Shown here one piece after another: positions 9,649 through 20,954 of a stretch of DNA of 64,000 nucleotides (positions are counted from its first letter, which is position 1; each line of letters starts with the position of its first letter). The position numbers and the translations under genes are program-made. The notes beneath the pieces are model-generated. The model saw only the letters and a list, made by a program, of their open reading frames with translations. It searched no databases and was not told the DNA's origin. The DNA is from Trinickia violacea. Lineage in GTDB: Bacteria > Pseudomonadota > Gammaproteobacteria > Burkholderiales > Burkholderiaceae. The DNA lies in contig NZ_CP040077.1 of the NCBI RefSeq assembly GCF_005280735.1, positions 558,001-622,000 of the forward strand, written 5' to 3'.

Positions 9649-9667
9649 CCGGCCTTGCCGGTTTTTT
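9649..9667 (+). terminator. Small terminator after the antiporter gene
   Basis: CCGGC and GCCGG are separated by a three-base loop and followed by six T residues. The stem is only five base pairs, but the position, 38 bases past the antiporter stop and 69 before apt, fits a rho-independent terminator. Confidence 0.6.
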
Positions 9668-9735
9668 ATCGTTTTTCGGGCCGTCGCGTCGCGCGCAAAG
9701 CACGAGCGACAGGCCGTTTTTTCGCGGAGACATCC

Positions 9736-10302
9736 ATGTCCAACGCACGCACCGGTGCGCCCATCGACGCGGCCGAGTTCATCAAGAGCCAGATTCGCAC
9801 GGTCCCGGACTGGCCCCAGGCCGGTGTGCAGTTTCGCGACATCACGCCGCTTTTGCAGCGGCCCAAGACGCTGCGCATGCTGACGGACCTGCTGGTCGAG
9901 CGCTACGTCGAGGCGAAGCTCGACTACGTCGCCGGGCTCGATGCGCGCGGCTTCATCATCGCGCCGATCATCGCCTACGAACTGAATCTCGGCTTCATTC
10001 CGATCCGCAAGATCGGCAAGCTGCCGTACCGGACGGTGTCCGAGTCGTACGAACTGGAATATGGCAGCGCAACTGTCGAGATTCACGAAGACGCGTGCCG
10101 CGCGGGCGATCGTGTCGTTATCATCGACGACTTGATCGCGACAGGCGGCACGATGATGGCCGGCAAGAAGCTGCTCGAGAGGCTGGGGGCCGTGGTCGTC
10201 GAGGGCGCGGCGATCATCGATTTGCCGGATCTCGGCGGCTCGAAGCTATTGCGCGGCAACGGTTTGCCGCTGTACACGATCACCGAATTTTCCGGCCATT
10301 GA
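9736..10302 (+). CDS. apt: Adenine phosphoribosyltransferase
   Basis: Purine salvage enzyme making AMP from adenine and phosphoribosyl pyrophosphate. The product has 188 residues, with the PRPP-binding motif VVIIDDLIATGGTM near residues 124-137 and the family segment LDARGFIIAPIIAYEL upstream. The reading frame is open well before the ATG at 9736, but that ATG is preceded by CGGAGA and gives the standard N-terminus (IKSQIRTVPDWPQAGVQFRD). It is followed by the LysE gene after 44 bases. Confidence 0.95.
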   Translation: MSNARTGAPIDAAEFIKSQIRTVPDWPQAGVQFRDITPLLQRPKTLRMLTDLLVERYVEAKLDYVAGLDARGFIIAPIIAYELNLGFIPIRKIGKLPYRTVSESYELEYGSATVEIHEDACRAGDRVVIIDDLIATGGTMMAGKKLLERLGAVVVEGAAIIDLPDLGGSKLLRGNGLPLYTITEFSGH

Positions 10303-10346
10303 TTTCCTGGCTTTTCATGTCGTGTTTCGCACGGAGCGCTTGAGCG

Positions 10347-10961
10347 ATGCCTAACTTCCTGCTGTTTCTCGCCACGTCGGTCGCCATCACGATGGCGCCG
10401 GGTCCGGACAATCTTCAGGTGCTCGCACGGGGCATCTCGCAGGGGCGTGCCGCGGGCTTCGTCGCCGCGCTCGGCTTTGCCGCCGGCATCACGTTTCATA
10501 CGACGCTTGCTGCGTTCGGCGTGGCCGCGCTGCTGCGCTCGTCGCAGGTCGCGTTCGAAGTCGTCAAGCTCGCGGGCGCCGCGTATCTGATCTGGATCGG
10601 CATCAAAGCGTTGAGAAGCCAGGGGCTCGCGACCGCGCATGAGCGTCCGCCACAGGCGCTTGGCGTCGTGTTCCGGCAGAGCGTGATCGGCAACATGATG
10701 AACCCGAAGGTGACGCTCTTCTTCGTGGTGTTCCTGCCGCAATTCGTCGAACCGCACGGCGCGCAGAGCGTGATGGTGCAGATGCTCGAGTTGGGTGTGT
10801 TGTTCATGCTGCAGACGGTCGTCGTGTTCTCGGCGTTCGGTGTCTGCGCAGGCATGATCGGCAACTGGCTGAAGCGCCGGCCGCGCGTCGGCGTGTGGCT
10901 CGACCGGCTTGCCGGCGCGACCTTCATCGCGCTCGGTCTGCGCATCGCGTTGCGCGACTGA
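10347..10961 (+). CDS. LysE/RhtB-family amino-acid exporter
   Basis: Six-helix inner-membrane exporter of the LysE/RhtB/CadD superfamily, which usually moves amino acids such as homoserine, threonine or leucine out of the cell. The 204 residues start with the family hallmark TMAPGPDNLQVLARG and contain the conserved NMMNPKVTLFFVVFLPQF. The substrate cannot be read from sequence. It lies between apt and a Nudix gene on the same strand with short gaps (44 and 24 bases), so the three may be co-transcribed. Confidence 0.88.
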   Translation: MPNFLLFLATSVAITMAPGPDNLQVLARGISQGRAAGFVAALGFAAGITFHTTLAAFGVAALLRSSQVAFEVVKLAGAAYLIWIGIKALRSQGLATAHERPPQALGVVFRQSVIGNMMNPKVTLFFVVFLPQFVEPHGAQSVMVQMLELGVLFMLQTVVVFSAFGVCAGMIGNWLKRRPRVGVWLDRLAGATFIALGLRIALRD

Positions 10962-10985
10962 CGCGGCAAGCAGGAGCCTTCGTTC

Positions 10986-11831
10986 ATGACTTTGTCTTGC
11001 ATTGCCGCCGCGCGGCGCTTCGATGCGCGTGCGCATCGGCCGTTCTGGATCGACGGACAGCGTGTCGGCTGGATTCGCGAAGCGGACGTGCCGCTGCTCA
11101 CGCGCTGGCCCGATGTGTTCGATATCGATGCGGCGCGCGTTGCGCTCGCGGCGCGCTTCGACAGCAGCGTCGATTCGCGCTCGGCCGCGCTCGGCGCGGT
11201 GATCGGCGCGCTCGCAGCCGACGGCCGCATTCCCGGCTGGCGCGACGAAACCTACGCGATCCGCAATGCGTTCGGCGACGCGCCGCTCGCCTTCATCGAG
11301 CGCGCCGCGTCGCGTTTCTTCGGCACGATGACCTACGCGGTGCACCTGAACGGCGTCGTAAGACACGCGGACCGTGCGCCGCAAATGTGGATCGCGCGCC
11401 GCAGCGACACGAAGGCGACCGATCCCGGCATGCTCGATAACGTGGTCGCCGGCGGCATCGGCTGGGGCTTTGGCATCGCCGAGACGATCGTCAAGGAGTG
11501 CTGGGAAGAGGCGGGCATTCCCGAGGAAATCGCCGCGAAGGCGTTGGCCGGGCGCACCGCTCACGTGCTGCAGTCGATTCCCGAAGGCACGCAGGCCGAG
11601 CAGATCTTCATCTACGATCTGCCGCTGCCCGAGGATTTCGTGCCGCACAACCAGGACGGTGAAGTCGGCGAGCATCGGCTCGCGCGCATCGACGAAGTCG
11701 CACAATGGATCGACGACGGCGCGATGACCGTGGACGCGAGTCTCGCGACGCTCGATTGCCTGTTGCGTCATCAATGGATCGATGAAGAGGCGTGCGTGGG
11801 CATTGATGTGTTGTTTGCTCCGCCGGCTTGA
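10986..11831 (+). CDS. DUF4743 plus Nudix hydrolase domain protein
   Basis: The 281-residue protein has an N-terminal DUF4743-like domain (residues 1-110) and a Nudix domain whose box reads GGIGWGFGIAETIVKECWEE. The arrangement matches the C-terminal half of yeast Tnr3-type thiamine pyrophosphokinases, whose Nudix domain is reported to act on oxidised thiamine diphosphates. As in that group, the box departs from GX5EX7REUXEEXGU: Lys replaces Arg, and Phe stands where Glu is usual. Substrate is therefore an inference. It follows the LysE gene by 24 bases. Confidence 0.8.
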   Translation: MTLSCIAAARRFDARAHRPFWIDGQRVGWIREADVPLLTRWPDVFDIDAARVALAARFDSSVDSRSAALGAVIGALAADGRIPGWRDETYAIRNAFGDAPLAFIERAASRFFGTMTYAVHLNGVVRHADRAPQMWIARRSDTKATDPGMLDNVVAGGIGWGFGIAETIVKECWEEAGIPEEIAAKALAGRTAHVLQSIPEGTQAEQIFIYDLPLPEDFVPHNQDGEVGEHRLARIDEVAQWIDDGAMTVDASLATLDCLLRHQWIDEEACVGIDVLFAPPA

Positions 11832-11896
11832 TCGTGCGGCCCGCGCGCCAATCACCGAACTACTGCTTATAGCGTCTAGAAGGGAGTTCCAAGGTC

Positions 11897-12766
11897 ATGT
11901 CGACCGAACACAGCTTTATTTTGAAACTGTCGTGCCCGGACCGGCCCGGCATCGTTCATGCCGTCTCGGGCTTCCTGTTCGAGCGCGGCAGCAACATCCT
12001 CGATTCCGCGCAATTCGGCGACAGCCGCACCGGCGAGTTCTTCATGCGCGTGCACTTTCAGCAAGTGGGCGGCGACCCGGGCCTCGACGCGCTGCGCGAA
12101 TCGTTCGCGGCGCTCGCCGAGCGGTTCACGATGCGCTGGGAGCTCCATGACGCGTCGGTGAAGCCGCGTGTCGTGATCATGGTGTCGAAGATCGGTCACT
12201 GCCTGAACGACTTGCTGTTCCGCAACCGCACCGGTCAATTGCCGATCGAGATCGGTGCGATCATTTCGAACCACACCGATTTCTATCAGCTTGCCGCGAG
12301 CTACAACATCCCGTTTCACCACTTCCCGCTGACCGAATCGACGGCGAGCGCGAAAGCGGCGCAGGAAGCGCGCGTGCTGGAAGTGATCGAGCAGCATGAG
12401 ACCGATCTTGTCGTGCTTGCGCGCTACATGCAGATTTTGTCGCCGCAGCTGTGCGAGAAGCTCGCGGGCCGCGCGATCAACATCCATCATTCGTTCCTGC
12501 CGAGCTTCAAGGGGGCGAAGCCGTATTACCAGGCGTTCGACCGCGGCGTGAAGCTGATTGGTGCGACCGCGCACTACGTGACGACGGATCTCGACGAAGG
12601 TCCGATCATCGAGCAGGAAGTGGAGCGGGTGGATCACAGCATGACGCCGGATCAACTGACCGCGATCGGCCGCGATGTGGAATGCGTGACGCTCGCGCGC
12701 GCCGTCAAGTGGCATGTCGAGCACCGTATCGTGTTGAATGGGACGAAGACGGTGGTGTTTCGCTGA
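11897..12766 (+). CDS. purU: Formyltetrahydrofolate deformylase
   Basis: Hydrolyses 10-formyltetrahydrofolate to formate and tetrahydrofolate, balancing one-carbon pools. The 289-residue product has an N-terminal ACT domain (about 8-85, starting LKLSCPDRPGIVHAVSGFL) and a formyltransferase-fold domain (about 92-285). The latter carries the catalytic segments NIHHSFLPSFKGAKPY and DLDEGPIIEQ. AAGGGAG about 13 bases before the ATG serves as a ribosome site. It ends at a symmetric terminator shared with the convergent permease gene. Confidence 0.95.
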   Translation: MSTEHSFILKLSCPDRPGIVHAVSGFLFERGSNILDSAQFGDSRTGEFFMRVHFQQVGGDPGLDALRESFAALAERFTMRWELHDASVKPRVVIMVSKIGHCLNDLLFRNRTGQLPIEIGAIISNHTDFYQLAASYNIPFHHFPLTESTASAKAAQEARVLEVIEQHETDLVVLARYMQILSPQLCEKLAGRAINIHHSFLPSFKGAKPYYQAFDRGVKLIGATAHYVTTDLDEGPIIEQEVERVDHSMTPDQLTAIGRDVECVTLARAVKWHVEHRIVLNGTKTVVFR

Positions 12767-12805
12767 TCGGTCGCGCGCGGTTGCGCGTTCATCGATAGCC
12801 AATGT

Positions 12806-12832
12806 GAAAAGCCCGCGAGAAGCGGGCTTTTC
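12806..12832 (+). terminator. Bidirectional terminator between purU and the permease
   Basis: GAAAAGCCCGC and GCGGGCTTTTC form a perfect 11-base stem around the loop GAGAA, between two convergent genes. T runs are present on both strands, so it can end both transcripts. Confidence 0.85.
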
Positions 12833-12857
12833 GTTTTGAGGTGCAGGAGCCGACCGC

Positions 12858-13946
12858 TCAAATCAACCGCAAATAAATCAATTCCCGCTTGATATACGCG
12901 TAGAAAATCGGCGCCGCAATCACCCCCTGCAAGCCGAACGCAGCTTCCATCACAAGCATCGCCAGCAACAGCTCCCACGCGCGCGCCTCGATTTGCCCGC
13001 CGATGATGCGCGCGTTCAAAAAGTACTCGAGCTTGTGAATGACCACGAGAAACACGAGCGACGCGACCGCCGTCGGAAAGCTCACCGACAGCGACACCGC
13101 CACGATCAGCGTGTTCGAGATCAGGTTGCCGATCACCGGCAAGAGGCCGGAGATGAACGTGACCAAGACGAGCGTCTTCGACAGCGGCAACTGCTCATGA
13201 AACGCCGGCAGCGCCACCAGCAGATAAAGCGCCGTGAACACTGCATTGATCGCCGAAATCTTGACCTGCGCGAACACGATGCGCCGGAACGCGTCGGCGA
13301 AGCGCGCGACGCGCGCGGCAAAGGCCGTCGAAAGCGGTAGGCGCTGTGTGTGGCGCTGCACGGTGATCGCGATCATCGCGCCGATGACCATGCCGAACAG
13401 CACGTGTCCGAAGCCGCGCGCAAAGGTCTTGCCGCCTTGCGACAGTGTCCCCATGTGCGAGTGCATCAGCGTCGCGGCCCTCTCCTTCATCTGCGCGACG
13501 TCGACGGGCAGCGCGGAAGCGATCCACTGCGGCGTGCGTACGCGTGCCTGATCGACCATCTGCATGACCTGATCGAGCAGATTCTGGATGTTGGGCACCG
13601 TATTCTCGAAGTGCTCGATGAGACCGATCGTGAGCCCCGCGAGCCCTCCGACGACCGCGATCGACAGCAGCACCACCGCTAGCCAGCGCGCGCCGTGACT
13701 CGACGTGTGCCGCTCGATCGCCGGCGCAATCATATGCACGAGCTGATAGACGAGCATGCCCGCCAGCAACGCGCCCAAGAGCTTCAGCTCCAGCACGACC
13801 ACCATGCCGATGAGCATCAGCGCATAGCTGCCGATTTCCACTGCGGACAGCTTCGGCAGGCTCATATCGCTCGTCAGCCGAACGTGGCGAGGTTGCAGGT
13901 CCCGAACCTGCGCGTCTTCCGACGACGCCTCGTTGCGCTTAGCCAT
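12858..13946 (-). CDS. AI-2E family (PerM/YdiK-type) membrane permease
   Basis: A 362-residue polytopic protein with membrane segments near residues 38-75, 85-112, 183-206 and a C-terminal group from about 235 to 355. The C-terminal half carries the family pattern ISGLLPVIGNLISNTLIVA followed by GVIAAPIFYAYIKREL. Members include the TqsA autoinducer-2 exporter and sodium/proton antiporters; nothing here fixes the substrate. It lies 63 bases upstream of the uvrA stop on the same strand and is convergent with purU. Confidence 0.85.
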   Translation of the reverse strand: MAKRNEASSEDAQVRDLQPRHVRLTSDMSLPKLSAVEIGSYALMLIGMVVVLELKLLGALLAGMLVYQLVHMIAPAIERHTSSHGARWLAVVLLSIAVVGGLAGLTIGLIEHFENTVPNIQNLLDQVMQMVDQARVRTPQWIASALPVDVAQMKERAATLMHSHMGTLSQGGKTFARGFGHVLFGMVIGAMIAITVQRHTQRLPLSTAFAARVARFADAFRRIVFAQVKISAINAVFTALYLLVALPAFHEQLPLSKTLVLVTFISGLLPVIGNLISNTLIVAVSLSVSFPTAVASLVFLVVIHKLEYFLNARIIGGQIEARAWELLLAMLVMEAAFGLQGVIAAPIFYAYIKRELIYLRLI

Positions 13947-14009
13947 GACTTATTCCCGTCTCCGACCTGGTTCCCAACTATTGGTGTTTTCTGTCATGCA
14001 TTCGTTCAA

Positions 14010-16871
<2,862 letters not shown>

Positions 16872-16998
16872 GAAACCTGGGCGGGGAAGGGGGCCAAACC
16901 TGCTACTATAACGACTTTTCCAGACCGCCGTTACGGCGACCTTACACCGCGCGGCAGGCGCGAACAGGCGCCGATTTCCAGGTCCTCCTTCGCCGCCG

Positions 16999-18186
16999 AT
17001 GTCCAATCCTTCTGCCACCTCTTCGCGCATGAGCGCGCCCGAATTGCGCGCGACCGTGTCGCTGGCCGCGATCTTCGCGCTGCGCATGCTCGGCCTCTTC
17101 ATGATCATGCCGGTGTTTTCGGTCTACGCGAAGACGATTCCCGGCGGGGATAACGTCCTCTTGGTCGGCATTGCGCTCGGCGCCTACGGCGTCACGCAAT
17201 CGATGCTCTACATCTTCTACGGCTGGGTGTCCGATCAGATCGGCCGCAAGCCCGTCATCGCGACGGGGCTCTTGATCTTCGCGATCGGCAGCTTCGTAGC
17301 CGCGTTCGCCCACGACATGACGTGGATCATCGTCGGGCGCGTGATTCAGGGGATGGGGGCGGTGTCGTCGGCAGTGATCGCGTTCATCGCCGATCTCACC
17401 GCCGAAGAGCACCGCACGAAGGCGATGGCGATGGTCGGCGGCAGCATCGGCGTGTCGTTCGCGGTGGCGATCGTCGGCGCGCCGATCGTGTTTCAGTGGG
17501 TCGGCATGAGCGGCTTGTTCGCGCTCGTCGGCGTGTTCTCGCTGCTGGCGATCGGCGTCGTGTTGTGGGTCGTCCCCGATGCGCCGAAGCCCGTGCACGT
17601 GCGCGCGCCGTTTGCCGAAGTGCTGCACAACGTCGAGCTGCTGCGTCTGAATTTCGGCGTGCTGGTGCTGCACGCCACGCAGACCGCGCTCTTTCTCGTC
17701 GTGCCGCGCATTCTCGAAGCCGGCGGCTTGCCGGTCGCCTCGCACTGGAAGGTTTATCTGCCCGTGATGGGTCTCGCATTCGTCATGATGGTGCCCGCCA
17801 TCATCGCCGCCGAGAAGCGCGGAAAAATGAAGCCGGTGCTGCTCGGCGCCATCGCGCTTATCCTGATCGGCCAATTGCTGCTGGGCACCGCACCGCATAC
17901 CATTTTGACTGTCGCGGCGATCCTCTTCGTCTACTTCCTCGGCTTCAATATTCTCGAGGCGTCGCAGCCTTCGCTCGTGTCGAAGCTCGCACCGGGCCAG
18001 CGCAAGGGCGCGGCGGCGGGCGTCTACAACACGACGCAGTCGATCGGCCTCGCGCTGGGCGGCGTGGTCGGCGGATGGCTGTTGAAGGTGGACGGGCAAA
18101 GCGCCGTGTTCTATGCCTGCTCTGGCCTCGTATTTGCGTGGCTTATAATCGCCGCAAATATGAAGGCCCCGCCCCGCAGGGCGTGA
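16999..18186 (+). CDS. Major facilitator superfamily transporter (DHA1, YajR-like)
   Basis: A 395-residue, twelve-helix proton-coupled transporter. Motif A appears as GWVSDQIGRKPVIATGLLIF after helix 2, and motif C-like glycines are in VGGSIGVSFAVAIVGAPIVF. It resembles YajR-type drug/proton antiporters but lacks the C-terminal ferredoxin-like domain. It is divergent from uvrA and 151 bases upstream of ssb, the arrangement known in Burkholderia. Substrate unknown. Confidence 0.85.
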   Translation: MSNPSATSSRMSAPELRATVSLAAIFALRMLGLFMIMPVFSVYAKTIPGGDNVLLVGIALGAYGVTQSMLYIFYGWVSDQIGRKPVIATGLLIFAIGSFVAAFAHDMTWIIVGRVIQGMGAVSSAVIAFIADLTAEEHRTKAMAMVGGSIGVSFAVAIVGAPIVFQWVGMSGLFALVGVFSLLAIGVVLWVVPDAPKPVHVRAPFAEVLHNVELLRLNFGVLVLHATQTALFLVVPRILEAGGLPVASHWKVYLPVMGLAFVMMVPAIIAAEKRGKMKPVLLGAIALILIGQLLLGTAPHTILTVAAILFVYFLGFNILEASQPSLVSKLAPGQRKGAAAGVYNTTQSIGLALGGVVGGWLLKVDGQSAVFYACSGLVFAWLIIAANMKAPPRRA

Positions 18187-18337
18187 TCGCACATTGGCGT
18201 GTGCGGTGCTGGGCGCGTGCTCGTTGCGGTTGCGTCCGGTGTGCTCGCGCCGAGCGGCGAAGCTGCGAGACAGGCTGCAATGAGCAACGAAGCGCGCGTC
18301 GCTGCGCCGCACGATATGGAATCAACTGGAGAAACAC

Positions 18338-18859
18338 ATGGCATCCGTCAACAAGGTCATTCTCGTCGGCAATCTCGGCGCCGATCCTGAAGTGCGTTAT
18401 CTGCCGAGCGGGGACGCCGTCGCAAACATCCGCCTCGCGACCACCGATCGCTACAAGGACAAGCAGTCCGGCGAATTCAAGGAAATGACCGAGTGGCACC
18501 GCATTGCGTTCTTCGGCCGTCTGGCCGAGATCGTGAACGAATACTTGAAGAAGGGCTCGTCGGTTTATATCGAAGGCCGCTTGCGTACGCGCAAGTACCA
18601 GGGCCAGGACGGCACGGAACGCTACTCGACGGAAATCGTCGCTGACCAGATGCAGATGCTCGGCGGCCGTGGCGGTTCGAGCGGCGGCGGTGACGACGGC
18701 GGCTACAGCCGTGGCGAACCGTCCGAGCGCGGCGGTGGCCGCGTGGCTGGCGGCGGTGCGGCACGCAGCGCTGGTGGTGGCGGTTCGAGCGGTTCGAGCC
18801 GTCCGAGCGCGCCGGCAGGCGGCGGGTTCGACGAGATGGATGACGATATTCCGTTCTGA
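18338..18859 (+). CDS. ssb: Single-stranded DNA-binding protein
   Basis: Coats single-stranded DNA in replication, recombination and repair. The 173 residues comprise an OB fold (1-110: MASVNKVILVGNLGADPEVRYLPSG, then EWHRIAFFGRLAEI), a glycine/serine-rich linker (about 113-160), and the acidic tip DEMDDDIPF that recruits partner proteins. Its ATG follows a GGAG about ten bases upstream. A strong terminator lies directly after it. Confidence 0.97.
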   Translation: MASVNKVILVGNLGADPEVRYLPSGDAVANIRLATTDRYKDKQSGEFKEMTEWHRIAFFGRLAEIVNEYLKKGSSVYIEGRLRTRKYQGQDGTERYSTEIVADQMQMLGGRGGSSGGGDDGGYSRGEPSERGGGRVAGGGAARSAGGGGSSGSSRPSAPAGGGFDEMDDDIPF

Positions 18860-18888
18860 TTTCCCGTATCCGAAAACTGCAAAGATAG

Positions 18889-18914
18889 AACCCCGCCCTA
18901 GGCGGGGTTTTTTC
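18889..18914 (+). terminator. Rho-independent terminator after ssb
   Basis: AACCCCGCC and GGCGGGGTT pair around a CTA loop and are followed by T residues, 30 bases past the ssb stop. Confidence 0.88.
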
Positions 18915-18992
18915 ATCCGGCTTGCCGTCCTGGCGCTCACGCGCCTATCCGGCCCTTCACGCCGCCGCCGCTGCGCCCACGTCTCTCTCGCG

Positions 18993-19133
18993 CTATTGCG
19001 ATTGGGCTTTCTCCGCACTGTTGGTGATGGCGTGCCCGCCATTCGAGATGTCCTGGCCGGCGCCGGCCACGGTGTTACACGCGGTCAGCCATGCGGTGCA
19101 GCTCAGCAGCACCAAAGCGATCAATCGGTTCAC
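18993..19133 (-). CDS. Entericidin A/B-family small lipoprotein
   Basis: A 46-residue predicted lipoprotein. The hydrophobic signal sequence (NRLIALVLLSCTAW) leads to the lipobox LTAC with Cys19 as the acylated residue, followed by the entericidin pattern NTVAGAGQDISNGGHAI. In E. coli, entericidins A and B form an antidote/toxin pair tied to stationary-phase lysis; here only one member is present. The GTG at 19133 is the start because AGGAGG sits seven bases before it. It faces ssb and is flanked by a lytic transglycosylase on the other side. Confidence 0.85.
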   Translation of the reverse strand: MNRLIALVLLSCTAWLTACNTVAGAGQDISNGGHAITNSAEKAQSQ

Positions 19134-19369
19134 GATTTTTCCTCCTGTGCGGCGATTTCTTGAATAGGGGTAAGACGCCGCTAAAGTCAGGCTGCCGCTC
19201 GCGATAGAGTCGGTTTGCCTTCCCGCAGGAGTCGAGCCGCAAACTGCGCGCCTGGCCGCAGGCGAGCAGCGGTGAGGCGTCCGCTTGCCGCTCGGCACGC
19301 CGTTCCGGCCGCCGGGAGTTTCCCCTGACAAAAGCCGCTATAATGCGGCACCCATTTCCGTTTTCCGCC

Positions 19370-19948
19370 ATGAGCCGACTTCTTTGCTTGCTAGTCGTTT
19401 CGCTGGGCCTGATGCAGTGCGCGGTCGCGCAGGATCGGGCCCAGGCTGACGCATTGGCGAGCGGTGTCTCGGTCATGGCGAGTGCGCCGGATGCGGCAAG
19501 CGCATCGACGGCTCCGCAGATCCACGCGATATCGGAAATGCTCGCGCAGAAGTTCGGTCTCGCGCGAGCCAAGGCGGAGCAGATTTCAGCCGCGGTGATG
19601 TCGTCGGCGTCGAAATATTCGTTGCCGCCCGCGCTGGTGCTCGCGATCATTTCGATCGAGTCGCGCTTCAAGGAAAAAGCCAAGGGCTTGCACGGCGCGA
19701 CCGGGCTCATGCAGGTCGTGCCGGCGGCGCACAAGCAGCTCGTGAAGAATCTCGACTTGACCGCGCCTGAAGACAATATCGAAGCAGGCTCCGCGATTCT
19801 GCACGGCTACCTCCAGTCGGCGCAGGGCGATGTCGGCGCGGCGCTGAAAAGCTACGGCGGATCGAAAGCCTACGCGACGAAAGTCAGCCTGCGCGCGAAG
19901 GACTTCCAGTTCGACACCGCCGCAAGCGATCCTGCCGGATCGCGCTAG
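19370..19948 (+). CDS. Small secreted lytic transglycosylase (SLT domain)
   Basis: Predicted peptidoglycan-cleaving enzyme of 192 residues. A signal peptide covers residues 1-20 (cleavage after AVA), followed by a variable linker and an SLT/goose-lysozyme-like domain from about 75. Glu97 in IISIESRF is the predicted catalytic acid, followed by the family motif GATGLMQVVP; the C-terminal YGGSKAYATKV fits the fold. A TATAAT at 19339-19344 lies 25 bases before the ATG, while no good -35 or ribosome site was found. The target bond and role are inferred from the family. Confidence 0.88.
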   Translation: MSRLLCLLVVSLGLMQCAVAQDRAQADALASGVSVMASAPDAASASTAPQIHAISEMLAQKFGLARAKAEQISAAVMSSASKYSLPPALVLAIISIESRFKEKAKGLHGATGLMQVVPAAHKQLVKNLDLTAPEDNIEAGSAILHGYLQSAQGDVGAALKSYGGSKAYATKVSLRAKDFQFDTAASDPAGSR

Positions 19949-20151
19949 TCCGCACACTGCCCGCCAAGCGGCACATCTCGTTGACCCTGTCGACACGCTC
20001 GTGCAGCGCTCGGCGCTGAATCAGAAACGTCCTATTCTCGGTTGCATTTCGCCGTGGTTTTATCGACGTGTTGTGGCGCACGTGCAATAGCGCGCTTGCC
20101 CTATGCGTAACGCGTCCCGCGAAAGCGCGGATCATCCGAGAGAGCCCCACC

Positions 20152-20790
20152 GTGAACATTCGCGTCATCCTGGCCGACGATCATCCATTTGTACTGCTTG
20201 GCATTAGGGCGGCTCTGGAAAGAGACGCGAGCATCAAGGTGGTCGGAACGGCAAGCACGCCGAGCGAATTGCTCGACATGCTGCATTCCACGCCGTGCGA
20301 CGTGCTCGTCACGGATCTCGCCATGCCGGACCCCGACAGCATCCACGAAGACGGCCTGCGACTCATACGCCGCATTCGCCGCGAATGGCCTCAACTCGGC
20401 GTCGTCGTGCTGACCAGCCTGACGAACGGCGTGATCCTGCACTCCCTCGTGACGGACCAGGCGATCAGCGTCGTCAACAAAGCGGAGTCGATGGAGGACG
20501 TGGCCGTTGCCGTTCGCCTGGCGGTCCAAGGCGAGGCGCATGTCGGCGACACGATCGCCGGCGCGCTTTCCAACGCAGGCGCGGAAGCGTTCAAGTCAGC
20601 CAACCTCTCGCCGCGCGAAACGGAAGTCGTGCGACTGTTCGCGGGTGGCCATTCGCTAACCGAAATTGCACGCATGCTCGATCGAGACGTTCGCACCGTG
20701 AGCCGCCAGAAACGCGATGCAATGGTCAAGCTCGGTATCCACAATGATCCTGGGCTCTTTGCGTTCGCTCATGCGCACGGTTTGATTTGA
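20152..20790 (+). CDS. RcsB/EvgA-type response regulator, copy 1
   Basis: A 212-residue NarL/FixJ-class regulator. The receiver (1-120) has the acidic pair in ILADDHP, phosphorylation site Asp55 in VTDLAMP, Thr in VVLTS and Lys in VVNKAES, all intact. The C-terminal LuxR-type helix-turn-helix (about 145-205) reads LSPRETEVVRLFAGGHSLTEIARML with recognition helix VRTVSRQKRDAM. An RcsB-like receiver insertion (DPDSIHEDGLRLI) is present. The GTG at 20152 follows GAGAG by eight bases. It is first of three tandem paralogues leading to a hybrid kinase. Confidence 0.88.
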   Translation: MNIRVILADDHPFVLLGIRAALERDASIKVVGTASTPSELLDMLHSTPCDVLVTDLAMPDPDSIHEDGLRLIRRIRREWPQLGVVVLTSLTNGVILHSLVTDQAISVVNKAESMEDVAVAVRLAVQGEAHVGDTIAGALSNAGAEAFKSANLSPRETEVVRLFAGGHSLTEIARMLDRDVRTVSRQKRDAMVKLGIHNDPGLFAFAHAHGLI

Positions 20791-20814
20791 GCAGGATCAA
20801 GCGATAGGTCGGCG

Positions 20815-20922
20815 GTAAGGAAATTCCCTACCCTGCATTCTGTTTTTTTCAGACTATTCCTATGTCGTAGTGCTAATGAATATTCGATGCTCTCTCGGGT
20901 ACCCCAATTTCCGAGAATATTT
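20815..20922. promoter_or_regulatory. Cluster of RcsB-box-like palindromes
   Basis: The 164-base AT-rich gap before the second regulator contains GTAAGGAAATTCCCTAC (20815-20831, a near-perfect inverted repeat), TATTCCTATG (20855-20864), TAATGAATATTCGA (20874-20887, core GAATATTC) and GAATATTT (20915-20922). The first and third resemble the RcsAB consensus TAAGAATATTCCTA. Neighbouring regulators have RcsB-type recognition helices, so autoregulatory sites are plausible. This is inference from pattern only. Confidence 0.4.
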
Positions 20923-20954
20923 GCCGGGATGAGGTAAAGCCGGAGGCAATACAG

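Noticed and set aside
16872..16998. SOS (LexA) box upstream of uvrA
   Set aside because: No CTGT-N8-ACAG match in the divergent region. The only AT-rich feature is CTACTATAAC, which looks like a -10 element.
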